This document shows positions 18,484-26,019 of a stretch of 64,000 nt of DNA, piece after piece. This stretch comes from Sagittula salina. GTDB lineage: Bacteria > Pseudomonadota > Alphaproteobacteria > Rhodobacterales > Rhodobacteraceae. The DNA is taken from the NCBI RefSeq assembly GCF_017813235.1, contig NZ_JAGISH010000008.1:62001-126000 (forward strand), in the 5' to 3' direction. Within the stretch, counting starts at the first letter, position 1. Every line of letters starts with the position of its first letter. Below the pieces are notes generated by a model, which was given only the letters and a program-made list of their open reading frames with translations, had not been told where the DNA came from and ran no database searches. A program made the position numbers and the translations under genes.

Positions 18484-19164
18484 ATGACCTTGATGCGCGG
18501 CCTTCGGGCTTCCCTGGCGCTTTGCGCGGCCCTGACGCTGGCAGCCTGCGGGGCGGGGCAGATATCCGGCCCCAACGCCACCCCGGAGGAGGCCGCGCGC
18601 GTGGCCTTCCGGTCGTCCGAGCCGCCGTCGATCACGCTGTATACAATGATCAACAACCGCACGAACGGCGGCGCGCATACTTCCATCATGGTGAACGCAC
18701 CGACGCAGCGGGTGATCTTCGACCCCGCCGGATCGGTACGCTTCGGTTCCGTGCCGGAAATCGACGACGTGCTCTACGGTATCACCCCGGCGGTGGAAAA
18801 GGCCTACGAGAGCGCACACGCCCGCGCCACCTACCGGGTGAAGATCCAGCGCAAGCTGGTGACCCCCGAGGTGGCCGAGCGCGCGCTGCGGCTGGTCCAG
18901 ACGAACGGGCCGGTGGCTTCGGCGGCCTGCACAACGGCGACCTCTCGCATCCTGCGCCAGTTGCCGGGCTTCGAGGGGCTTCCGCAATCGCTGTTCCCCG
19001 ACAAGCTGATGGATGCCTTCGCAGAACTGCCCGGCGTCAGCACGCGGGAACTGCGCGAGGACGATGAGGACGACAAGCAGCTTGCCGTGGCGCGGATCGA
19101 GCAGGGCTGGGAAGAGGGTCAGCAGCCCGGCCAGCAGCGGCAACAGGCGCGGGCGGGGCAGTAA
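18484..19164 (+). CDS. Putative lipoprotein of unknown function, possible permuted papain-like fold
   Basis: 226 residues with signal peptide and lipobox TLAAC (C22). The body has NNRTNGGAHTSIMVNAP with H65, then VIFDPAGSVRF, and later GPVASAACTTATSRILRQLPG with C149. An early His followed by a late Cys after a helical linker resembles permuted papain-like enzymes (YebB/YiiX/LRAT group), but I cannot confirm homology. The C-terminus is Gln-rich. A GTG start at 18472 is possible; the ATG at 18484 fits the signal peptide better. The gene stands alone, with a repeat element downstream. Confidence 0.75.
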   Translation: MTLMRGLRASLALCAALTLAACGAGQISGPNATPEEAARVAFRSSEPPSITLYTMINNRTNGGAHTSIMVNAPTQRVIFDPAGSVRFGSVPEIDDVLYGITPAVEKAYESAHARATYRVKIQRKLVTPEVAERALRLVQTNGPVASAACTTATSRILRQLPGFEGLPQSLFPDKLMDAFAELPGVSTRELREDDEDDKQLAVARIEQGWEEGQQPGQQRQQARAGQ

Positions 19165-19168
19165 GCGT

Positions 19169-19216
19169 GGGGGCTGTGCCCCCTCACCTCCGGAAGTATT
19201 TGCACCAAGAAGAAGC
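19169..19216. repeat. Dispersed intergenic repeat (copy C)
   Basis: GGGGGC-TGT-GCCCCC (19169-19183) is followed by AAGTATTTGCACCAAGAAGAAG. It lies between the convergent lipoprotein and azlD genes, consistent with a bidirectional terminator. Confidence 0.6.
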
Positions 19217-19262
19217 AAAGAGTGCCGCGGGGCACCGTCCCACCGAGGCGCTGCGGTTCGGT

Positions 19263-19586
19263 TTACAGCAGCCAGTTGCCCGCGAGCATGACGGCGGCGC
19301 CGGTGGCGAGGGCTGCGTAGAGGTTTTTCGTCGTCGCACCCACAGCAAGGGCGAGCAGCGCGGCGGTCAGGCGCCGCGGGTCGGTTTCACCCCCGTTGGC
19401 TGCGGGCCAAAGCACGAGCGGCGCGATCAGTGCTGGGATCACCGCCACGGCGGTGTAACGCAGGTGGCGCAGGATCCATTCCGGCAGCGCGCGGTCCCCG
19501 ATCAGCCCGAGGAAGACAAAGCGCAATCCGAAGGACCCGAACCCCAGCAGGATGATAACGGTCCAGAGCGCGGTATGGTCGATCAT
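19263..19586 (-). CDS. azlD: AzlD-family branched-chain amino acid exporter small subunit
   Basis: 107 residues with about four transmembrane segments (WTVIILLGFGSFGLRFVFLG; AVAVIPALIAPLVLW; LTAALLALAVGATTKNL; AALATGAAVMLAGNWLL). AzlD pairs with AzlC in the LIV-E exporter. Its ATG overlaps the azlC stop (ATGA), so the two are coupled. Confidence 0.9.
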   Translation of the reverse strand: MIDHTALWTVIILLGFGSFGLRFVFLGLIGDRALPEWILRHLRYTAVAVIPALIAPLVLWPAANGGETDPRRLTAALLALAVGATTKNLYAALATGAAVMLAGNWLL

Positions 19587-20365
19587 TGCGCCGCTCCCTT
19601 CGCGCTGCGACGTTCGGCTTCGGCCCCGGCGATCATGCCCAGCACGGCCCCCGCGATCAGCCCGAGGTTCCACGGCAGAAAGGCAAAGACCAGCGCGCCC
19701 GCACCCCCCGCCAATGCCGCCACGCGATGCGCGCCGGTCCGCAGCGCCGGCCCCAGCATCGCGATGAACGCGAGCGGCAGAACGAAGTCCAGCCCGAGGC
19801 CTTCGGGGATGGCATTCCCTGCCCAGGCGCCCAGCAGCGTGAACAGGTACCACGGCGGGCAGATCGGCATGGCGACCCCTACGAAGAAGCCGAACTTGGA
19901 CGCCAGCGACTGGTTCGGGTGCTTTTCGTAGTCCAGCGCGGCGGCGGCATAGGTCTGATCCACCAGGAAATAGGCGGTGAGCGAGCGTTTCCATAGCGGA
20001 AGCGGCCCAAGGTGCGGCGTGATCGAGGCCGAATACATCGCCAGGCGCAGGTTTACCGCCAGCGCCGACATCAGAACGACCAGCGTGGGCGTCTGGTCGG
20101 CCAGCAGCGTGATGGCGGTGAACTGCGCCGCGCCCGCGATGACGACCACGGAAAACGACAGCGTTTCCAGCACGTTCAGTCCGGCTTCGGTGGCGACCAC
20201 GCCGAACAGCATGGCGAATGGGCAGACCACAAGGAGAAACGGCAACCCGTCCCGGAAACCCCGGCGAAAGCCCGCGCGGAATTCCGTCCGACCCGTCTCC
20301 GGGGCGACCGGGGCATGGGTTCCGAAGCCCGGGCTCTGGCTTGACATCGGGTCGGGCTGGGGCAT
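19583..20365 (-). CDS. azlC: AzlC-family branched-chain amino acid permease
   Basis: 260 residues, multi-pass membrane protein. FRDGLPFLLVVCPFAMLFGV, then AGAAQFTAITLL and ALAVNLRLAMYSASITPHL are AzlC signatures; it forms the large subunit of a branched-chain amino acid (and azaleucine) exporter with AzlD. I start at MPQPDP (ATG 20363-20365); MSSQ at 20347 is also possible, and the longer reading to 20437 runs into the fdhD start. Confidence 0.88.
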   Translation of the reverse strand: MPQPDPMSSQSPGFGTHAPVAPETGRTEFRAGFRRGFRDGLPFLLVVCPFAMLFGVVATEAGLNVLETLSFSVVVIAGAAQFTAITLLADQTPTLVVLMSALAVNLRLAMYSASITPHLGPLPLWKRSLTAYFLVDQTYAAAALDYEKHPNQSLASKFGFFVGVAMPICPPWYLFTLLGAWAGNAIPEGLGLDFVLPLAFIAMLGPALRTGAHRVAALAGGAGALVFAFLPWNLGLIAGAVLGMIAGAEAERRSAKGAAQ

Positions 20366-20414
20366 GGTCTGGACCTCCGGGAGACTGCTCCCGCGTAACG
20401 GTGAGGGGCGGAAG

Positions 20415-21320
20415 ATGCAATCGAATGACAGCGGCATTGATCGGGATACAGCGGATACGGAGGGCTACCTGATCGCGCCCGATCCCGGTGCCCCACGCCT
20501 GACACGCGGCGTCGAGGGGGTCGATCACGAGGGCAACCCGACCACGATCCGCGTCGTGGAGGAACGCCCCCTGACCATCTACCTGAACGGGCAGGAGATC
20601 GTTACCGCGATGACGATCGGCGACTACCCGGAATATCTCGCGCTGGGGTTTCTCAAGAACCAGGGCATGTTGCAGGACGGTGAGTCCGTAACCGGCGTCG
20701 ATTACGACGAGGAACTGGAGGTCGTCGTGGTGCGCACCGACGGGCAGACCACCTACGAGGAGAAACTGAAGAAAAAGACCCGCACCAGCGGCTGCGCCGT
20801 GGGCACGGTCTTTGGTGACATGATGGAGGGGCTGGAGGGGCTGACGCTGCCCGCCTCGCCGGTACGGACATCGTGGCTTTATGCGCTGGCGCACCGGGTC
20901 AATACGACACCCTCGCTCTACCTGGAAGCGGGCGCAATCCACGGTTCCGTGCTGTGCCGCGAAGACCGCCCGTTGGTCTATATGGAGGATGTGGGCCGCC
21001 ATAATGCGGTGGACAAGATCGCCGGGTGGATGGTGTCGGAGGGCGTGTCGGGCGGGGACATGATCCTTTATACCACCGGACGGCTTACCTCCGAAATGGT
21101 CATCAAGACCGCGCTCATGGGCATCCCCGTTCTGGCTTCGCGCTCCGGCTTCACCGCCTGGGGGGTAGAGATCGCGCGGCAGGTCGGGCTGACCTGCATC
21201 GGCCGCATGAGGGGCAGGCGATTTGTCTGCCTTTCAGGGTCGGAAAGGTTGCAATGGGATGTCGATCCGGCCAGCGTGGCAGAGGAGGATCGCAAGCATC
21301 GGAGGAAAAGTGCGGAGTAA
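20415..21320 (+). CDS. fdhD: Formate dehydrogenase accessory sulfurtransferase FdhD
   Basis: 301 residues. FdhD receives sulfur from a cysteine desulfurase and adds the sulfido ligand to Mo/W-bisMGD of formate dehydrogenases. The family regions are present (YLNGQEIVTAMTIGDYPEYLALGFL; MEDVGRHNAVDKIAG; GRLTSEMVIKTALMGIPVLASRS). The usual CxxC loop reads C127-A-V-G130, so only the first Cys remains. SD GGGGCGGAAG precedes the ATG. It starts a plus-strand block with a YcxB-like gene, mobA and mobB. Confidence 0.95.
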   Translation: MQSNDSGIDRDTADTEGYLIAPDPGAPRLTRGVEGVDHEGNPTTIRVVEERPLTIYLNGQEIVTAMTIGDYPEYLALGFLKNQGMLQDGESVTGVDYDEELEVVVVRTDGQTTYEEKLKKKTRTSGCAVGTVFGDMMEGLEGLTLPASPVRTSWLYALAHRVNTTPSLYLEAGAIHGSVLCREDRPLVYMEDVGRHNAVDKIAGWMVSEGVSGGDMILYTTGRLTSEMVIKTALMGIPVLASRSGFTAWGVEIARQVGLTCIGRMRGRRFVCLSGSERLQWDVDPASVAEEDRKHRRKSAE

Positions 21321-21846
21321 ACCGCTCATCCTGCACTATCGGCTGACGCCGGAGATGATGATCGACACGATGATGACCCTTGCGCCTATGTCCTTTGGAC
21401 GTGGCGCAACCGGGGGCGTGGGGGTCGCCTTCCGGATGCTGGGCTGGCTGGCGCTGGCCGCGCTGATGGGTCTCGCGCTGCGATTTTATGGCAGGCATCC
21501 GCTGGTGCTGGTGGCGGTCGCCGCTTCTGCCGGGGCGGCGGTGGGCGTGGTCGCCCTGCAAACGACCCTGCACAAGGCCGCCTGGCTGAGCTACCGGCGC
21601 ATCGCCGAGCGCGCCGCCGCTGAAGGGGAATACCGGCTGGAAATCACCGAAGACCGCCTGCGCGAAGAGACCGCCGAAAGCCTGCGGCAGGTCGCGCTTT
21701 CCCAGATCGACAGGGTGCTCAGGATCGACGGCGCCTCCGTGCTGGTGGCGAACGGCCTCGGCTTTGTTGTGCCCGACGAGGCGCTGCCCGACGATATGTC
21801 GCCCGAGAACCTGAAGGACTTGCTGAACTGGTGGCGTGGCGAGTGA
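21310..21846 (+). CDS. YcxB-like membrane protein
   Basis: 178 residues. The GTG start at 21310 has a GGAGG at 21301-21305, 4 nt upstream, and overlaps the fdhD end by 11 bp. An N-terminal part (PLILHYRLTPEMMIDTMM) precedes two transmembrane helices (MLGWLALAALMGLALRF; PLVLVAVAASAGAAVGVV), then a soluble domain (YRLEITEDRLREETAES...VALSQIDRVLRIDGASVLVANG...FVVPDEALP) typical of YcxB-like C-terminal domains. The function is unknown. Its place between fdhD and mobA may be incidental. Confidence 0.72.
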   Translation: MRSKPLILHYRLTPEMMIDTMMTLAPMSFGRGATGGVGVAFRMLGWLALAALMGLALRFYGRHPLVLVAVAASAGAAVGVVALQTTLHKAAWLSYRRIAERAAAEGEYRLEITEDRLREETAESLRQVALSQIDRVLRIDGASVLVANGLGFVVPDEALPDDMSPENLKDLLNWWRGE

Positions 21847-21906
21847 GCCGCCGCTCTGGACGGCGCGGCGCAGGTCTGAAACAAGAGGCAAAACGGTCGA
21901 GGCGGT

Positions 21907-21928
21907 GCGATTTTTCCGGAAAAATCGC
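21907..21928. repeat. Perfect 22-bp palindrome just upstream of mobA
   Basis: An 11-bp arm GCGATTTTTCC is followed directly by its exact complement, ending 20 nt before the mobA ATG. A close relative with a 3-nt spacer lies at 57251-57273, also just upstream of a start codon (trpF). It could be a hairpin terminator/processing site or a protein-binding site. Confidence 0.6.
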
Positions 21929-21948
21929 GCAGATGAGGGCAGAGGCGC

Positions 21949-22566
21949 ATGAAGCAGCCAGTGGCGGTAATCCTTGCGGGCGGGCAGGCCACGCGCATGG
22001 GCGGCGGGGACAAGGCACTGCTCGCGCTTGGCGGGCGGACCCTGCTCGACCGCGTGATCGAACGCATCGCGCCGCAGGTGGCCGGCCTCTGCCTGAACGC
22101 CAATGGCGATCCCGCCCGGTTTGACGCGGGCCTCCCCGTGGTGGCGGATTCGCTGCCCGGCTTTCCCGGTCCGCTCGCGGGCGTGCTGGCGGGGCTCGAC
22201 TGGGCCGCCGAACAGGGGGCCGACACGCTGGTCAGCGTCGCCGCCGATACGCCCTTTATGCCCTGCGATCTGGTTCCCGTGCTGCTGCGCGCCTCCGAGG
22301 GGCAGACGCATCCGCTGGTACTCGCTGCCACCGAAGGCGACGTCGAAACCCGGTCCGCCAAGGGGCGTCTGATCCGGCACCCGACCTTCGGCCTCTGGCC
22401 TGTGGCACTGCGCGACGATCTGCGCGCGGCGCTTCGGGACGGGCTGAAGAAGGTCGTGCTCTGGACCGAAGCACACGGCGGGCGAGAGGCGATCTTTTTG
22501 GACGACCGCGCCTTTTTCAACATCAACACGCCGGACGATCTGGCGCAGGCGGAGGCGATGCTGTGA
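21949..22566 (+). CDS. mobA: Molybdenum cofactor guanylyltransferase
   Basis: 205 residues, nucleotidyltransferase fold. VAVILAGGQATRMGGGDKALLALGG is the GTP-binding signature, followed by PGPLAGVLAGLDWA and SVAADTPFMP with the metal-binding Asp. It links GMP to Mo-molybdopterin to make MGD for DMSO-reductase-family enzymes. ATGA overlap with mobB. Confidence 0.95.
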   Translation: MKQPVAVILAGGQATRMGGGDKALLALGGRTLLDRVIERIAPQVAGLCLNANGDPARFDAGLPVVADSLPGFPGPLAGVLAGLDWAAEQGADTLVSVAADTPFMPCDLVPVLLRASEGQTHPLVLAATEGDVETRSAKGRLIRHPTFGLWPVALRDDLRAALRDGLKKVVLWTEAHGGREAIFLDDRAFFNINTPDDLAQAEAML

Positions 22567-23066
22567 AGGTATTCGGCGTCACGGGCTGGAAGAACTCCGG
22601 CAAGACCGGCCTGATGGAGCGGCTCGTGGCCGAAATCACGGCGCGCGGATATTCGGTCTCCACGGTGAAACACGCGCATCACGCCTTTGACATCGACCAT
22701 CCGGGACGGGATTCCTACCGCCACCGGGAGGCGGGCGCGCGCGAGGTCATCCTCGCCTCCCGCAAGCGCGTCGCCCACATGACCGAGCTGCGCGGGGATC
22801 CGGAACCCGAGCTTGCCGACCTTTTGCCGCGCCTCGGCCCCTGTGACCTCGTGCTGGTGGAGGGCTACAAGAACGCGCGCCACCCGAAGGTCGAATGCTT
22901 CCGTGCCGAGGCGAGGCACAAGCTGATTGCGCCGGGGGATGAAACTATCCGCGCGGTGGCCGCCGACTGCGCCGTGGATACCGCCGTGCCGGTCTTCGTC
23001 CTTGATGACACCGGCGCCATCGCGGATTTCATACTGGACGAAACCGGCCTCGCGCCGCGCGGCTAG
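22563..23066 (+). CDS. mobB: Molybdopterin-guanine dinucleotide biosynthesis protein B
   Basis: 167 residues with P-loop [14 protein letters not shown] near residue 7 and [27 protein letters not shown], the family fingerprint. This GTPase supports MobA but is not essential in E. coli. Cotranslated with mobA; its stop codon shares CTAG with the convergent pterin dehydratase gene. Confidence 0.94.
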   Translation: MKVFGVTGWKNSGKTGLMERLVAEITARGYSVSTVKHAHHAFDIDHPGRDSYRHREAGAREVILASRKRVAHMTELRGDPEPELADLLPRLGPCDLVLVEGYKNARHPKVECFRAEARHKLIAPGDETIRAVAADCAVDTAVPVFVLDDTGAIADFILDETGLAPRG

Positions 23067-23377
23067 GCGCCGCCGTGCATCGCCTCGCATAGCGCGTCCA
23101 GCTTGCGTGCCAGCTTTGCATCCAGCGACGACAGCCCGTCCACGTCATGCGTGGTCAGCGTCACCTCAACGCGGTTGTAGACGTTCGTCCATTCGGGGTG
23201 GTGGTTCCACTTTTCGGCATAGAGCGCGACCTTGGTCATGAAGCCGAAGGCCTCCACGAAATCGCTGAACTGGAAAGTCTTGCGGATCGCGTCCCGTCCC
23301 TCGACCAGCGCCCAGCCGGTTGCGAACAGCGGGTCGAGCATGGCCTTCCGGCCGGTATCGGACAATTTCTCGTTCAT
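23063..23377 (-). CDS. 4a-hydroxytetrahydrobiopterin (pterin-4a-carbinolamine) dehydratase
   Basis: 104 residues. The active-site region [32 protein letters not shown] contains the conserved HHPxW and H near T-T-H. It dehydrates pterin carbinolamine after aromatic hydroxylation, or serves as a DCoH-type partner. No phenylalanine hydroxylase is in view. It starts 4 bp inside the end of the upstream DUF482 gene, so it is cotranslated with it. Confidence 0.92.
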   Translation of the reverse strand: MNEKLSDTGRKAMLDPLFATGWALVEGRDAIRKTFQFSDFVEAFGFMTKVALYAEKWNHHPEWTNVYNRVEVTLTTHDVDGLSSLDAKLARKLDALCEAMHGGA

Positions 23378-24567
23378 GGCTGTTCCTCCCCTCGGGTATT
23401 CCTGAATGGGCCGTAACCCGTCAAAATCTCGATGTCCTCGTCCACCGCGCGCCGCTCTTCGGCGAGGTAGTGTTCAACCGCGTTCCTGAACGAAGGTTCC
23501 GCCAGCCAGTGCAGCGAATGCGTGGCCGCAGGCAGGTATCCGCGCGCCAGCTTGTGTTCGCCCTGCGCGCCGGCCTCCACGCGCTTCATCCCGTGCGCGA
23601 TCGCATAGTCGATAGCCTGATAATAGCAGGCTTCGAAATGCAAGCATGGGTGGTCTTCGATGCACCCCCAGTACCGCCCGAACAGAACGTCCCGCCCGAT
23701 GAAATTCAACGCCCCCGCGACAGCGTGCCCCTCGCGTTCGCACATGACCAACGCCACGTCGTCGCGCAGGGTCTCGTGCGCGATCTCGAAGAAGCGGCGC
23801 GTCAGGTAGGGCTGACCCCACTTGCGGCTGCCGGTGTCCTGATAGAACCGCCAGAAGGCGTCCCAGTGGCGCGGCTCGATCTCCGCGCCGGTCAGCATCC
23901 GGATTTCCCCGCCAAAGGCCTGCGCCTGCCGCCGCTCCTTGCGGATCGTCTTGCGCTTGCGCGACGACAACGCCGCTAGGAAATCGTCAAAGCTTGCGTA
24001 ACCCTCGTTCAGCCAGTGGAATTGCTGCGTCACCCGGTGCAGGAGCCCCATCTCCGCGCCGGCCTCTGCCTCCTCTTCCGTGCAAAATGTCATGTGTACG
24101 GAGGACAAGGCGTGGTTCGCGGCGAACTGCACCGCCCCCTGCACCAGGGCGGACCGCCCCAGCACCTCAAACCCCGGTCTCGTCAGCAGGCGCCGCCCCG
24201 TGGCGGGGGTGAAGGGCACGGCGACTTGAAGCTTCGGGTAGTATTGCCCGCCCGCGCGCTCCAGCGCATGCGCCCAGCTGTGGTCAAAGATATACTCGCC
24301 CTGGCTATGGCCCTTGGCGTACATCGGCGCGACCGCGACCGTCTCGCCCTCCACCTCCACGCTCAGGTATTGCGGCTCCCAGCCGGTGCGCGGTCCGACG
24401 GAACCGGAATCCTCCAGCGCCTTCAAAAACCTGTGCGTGGTAAAGGGATCGATAGGCCGCCCGTTTGCTGCTTCGGGGCAGGCGCAGGCGTCCCAGACCT
24501 CCGGCGCGATATGCGCCAGCGATGGCAGGACAGAGACGGTGACATCGCGGGCGGGGGCGTCGGTCAT
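23374..24567 (-). CDS. GNAT/FemAB-like DUF482 (peptidogalycan biosynthesis) family protein
   Basis: 397 residues. The sequence resembles the COG3146 family of putative acyltransferases with a duplicated GNAT fold: [39 protein letters not shown], then [30 protein letters not shown] and [14 protein letters not shown] YWGC, followed by [14 protein letters not shown] and [14 protein letters not shown]. Substrates are unknown; an aminoacyl or acyl transfer to an envelope component is an inference. Four-bp overlap with the pterin dehydratase. Confidence 0.85.
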   Translation of the reverse strand: MTDAPARDVTVSVLPSLAHIAPEVWDACACPEAANGRPIDPFTTHRFLKALEDSGSVGPRTGWEPQYLSVEVEGETVAVAPMYAKGHSQGEYIFDHSWAHALERAGGQYYPKLQVAVPFTPATGRRLLTRPGFEVLGRSALVQGAVQFAANHALSSVHMTFCTEEEAEAGAEMGLLHRVTQQFHWLNEGYASFDDFLAALSSRKRKTIRKERRQAQAFGGEIRMLTGAEIEPRHWDAFWRFYQDTGSRKWGQPYLTRRFFEIAHETLRDDVALVMCEREGHAVAGALNFIGRDVLFGRYWGCIEDHPCLHFEACYYQAIDYAIAHGMKRVEAGAQGEHKLARGYLPAATHSLHWLAEPSFRNAVEHYLAEERRAVDEDIEILTGYGPFRNTRGEEQP

Positions 24568-24652
24568 CGGGTCGTTTCGCTGTCAGTCATGGGGTGCAAT
24601 CTGGCCCCCGTTCCAGCGCGATCAAGCCCCCGCCGCGTGGCGGAGGCCCCGT

Positions 24653-25405
24653 TCACGCGCGGTATCCCTCGAACGTGATGTTCTCGGCGATTTTGCGTGC
24701 CGCTGCCTCTTCGGCGGGCGATCGGATGGTCCAGCACAACACACGTACCCCGCGCGCCTTCAGCTCCGCCACGCGGGGATTGTGCAGGTCGCGGTGGTCG
24801 TGGCTGATAAAGTCGAGCCTCATGGCATCGGCCATTTCCAGCCGCCCCAGCGCCTCGCGCGCTTCGCGGGGGAGGGTGGGGTAATCCTCCGCCGTGCCGG
24901 CGCAGGAGGTCAGCCCCACGGGGCGGTCGGGACACAGCCGCCCCAGTGCCTCCACCGAATGGGGGTTGAAGGACATGAGCGCCAGCGGCCCGTCGTAACC
25001 CCGAAGGGCGCTCGCGGCGGCCGCTTCCAGCGGGCCCACATCCGGACCCATGGCCCCATCCTGGTCCTTCACCTCCACCAGCAGGGGCACCCGGCCACCG
25101 ACGATCTCCAGCACTTCCACAAAGGTCGGAATGCCGTCAACCGCATCGGTCAGCCGGATCGCCCCCAGCGCAGCCGCATCGCGCTGCCGCAGGGCGCCGG
25201 TCTCGCCTGTCAGCCGCTGCAACTGGTAGTCGTGAAACACCATCGGCACCCCGTCGGCGGACATCTGCAGGTCGATCTCGATGGCATAATCCGCCTCCAC
25301 CGCTGCGCGTACCGCGGCACGGCTGTTCTCCGGCCGCCCGGCGGCACGGTCATGCAGCGCCCGATGCGCGACCGGACGGTCCAGAAACCCTTTCGGCAGC
25401 ATCAT
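24653..25405 (-). CDS. Glycerophosphodiester phosphodiesterase
   Basis: 250 residues, GDPD TIM barrel. VAHRALHD...ENSRAAVRAAVEADYAIEIDLQMSADGVPMVFHD carries the catalytic HR, E-N, E-x-D and HD residues. It hydrolyses glycerophosphodiesters to glycerol-3-phosphate and alcohol. No signal peptide, so cytoplasmic (UgpQ-like). The ATG overlaps the RidA stop by 4 bp. Confidence 0.92.
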   Translation of the reverse strand: MMLPKGFLDRPVAHRALHDRAAGRPENSRAAVRAAVEADYAIEIDLQMSADGVPMVFHDYQLQRLTGETGALRQRDAAALGAIRLTDAVDGIPTFVEVLEIVGGRVPLLVEVKDQDGAMGPDVGPLEAAAASALRGYDGPLALMSFNPHSVEALGRLCPDRPVGLTSCAGTAEDYPTLPREAREALGRLEMADAMRLDFISHDHRDLHNPRVAELKARGVRVLCWTIRSPAEEAAARKIAENITFEGYRA

Positions 25406-25866
25406 TCGACCTCGAAGATGCCTTCGATTTCCACCGCGACGCCCAGCGGCAGCGCGGCGGCGGAAACGGCGGACCGCGCATGCCGGCCCTTGTCGCCCAG
25501 CACCGCCACCATCAGGTCGGAGGCGCCGTTGATCACCTTCGGCTGATCGGTGAAATTTCCAAGCGAGTTGACGAAACCGACCAGCTTCACAACCCGCTTC
25601 AGCCGTGTCAGATCGCCTCCCAGTGCCGCCTTCACCTGTGCCAGCAGGCTCAGCGCACAGGCCATGGCGGCGGCAGTGCCTTCCTCCACGGTCAGGTCCG
25701 TGCCGACCTTGCCCTTGATCAGTTCGCCGTCCATGGCGCTGATCTGGCCCGATACGTACAGCGTGTTGCCGGTCAGCACGTAGGGAACATAGTTCGCCGC
25801 CGGGGCGGGCGCATCGGGCAGGCTCAGGCCAAGCGCCTCGAGGCGGGCTTCGATCTCGTTGGACAT
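25402..25866 (-). CDS. RidA family protein
   Basis: 154 residues: the ~120-residue RidA/YjgF fold with an N-terminal helix MSNEIEARLEALGL, and LYVSGQISAMDGE and VEIEGIFEVE. RidA enzymes hydrolyse reactive 2-aminoacrylate and related enamine/imine products of PLP enzymes. The usual catalytic Arg near the C-terminus is not obvious, so the chemistry may differ (Rid2/3-like subclasses). A start at 25866 (MSNEIEARL) is supported; the upstream reading to 25980 is not. Cotranslated with the GDPD. Confidence 0.88.
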   Translation of the reverse strand: MSNEIEARLEALGLSLPDAPAPAANYVPYVLTGNTLYVSGQISAMDGELIKGKVGTDLTVEEGTAAAMACALSLLAQVKAALGGDLTRLKRVVKLVGFVNSLGNFTDQPKVINGASDLMVAVLGDKGRHARSAVSAAALPLGVAVEIEGIFEVE

Positions 25867-25916
25867 CGGGGATCCTCCATCTGTTGCGCCGGACGCTAGA
25901 ACCCGCGCCGGAAAAG

Positions 25917-25960
25917 AGGAACCCCCCGCTGCGTCTTCTTGATAAAAATACTCACTGCGA
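25917..25960. repeat. Dispersed intergenic repeat (copy D)
   Basis: On the minus strand this reads GAGTATTTTTATCAAGAAGA followed by a C-rich run, a match to the GTATTT...AAGAAG core. It lies between the RidA gene start and the end of the HlyD-family gene. Confidence 0.5.
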
Positions 25961-26019
25961 CGGGTCGGGCCGCGCCGCACCCGGGCTCGGCCGCAATGCC
26001 GGAGCGAGGCTGCGTCAGG

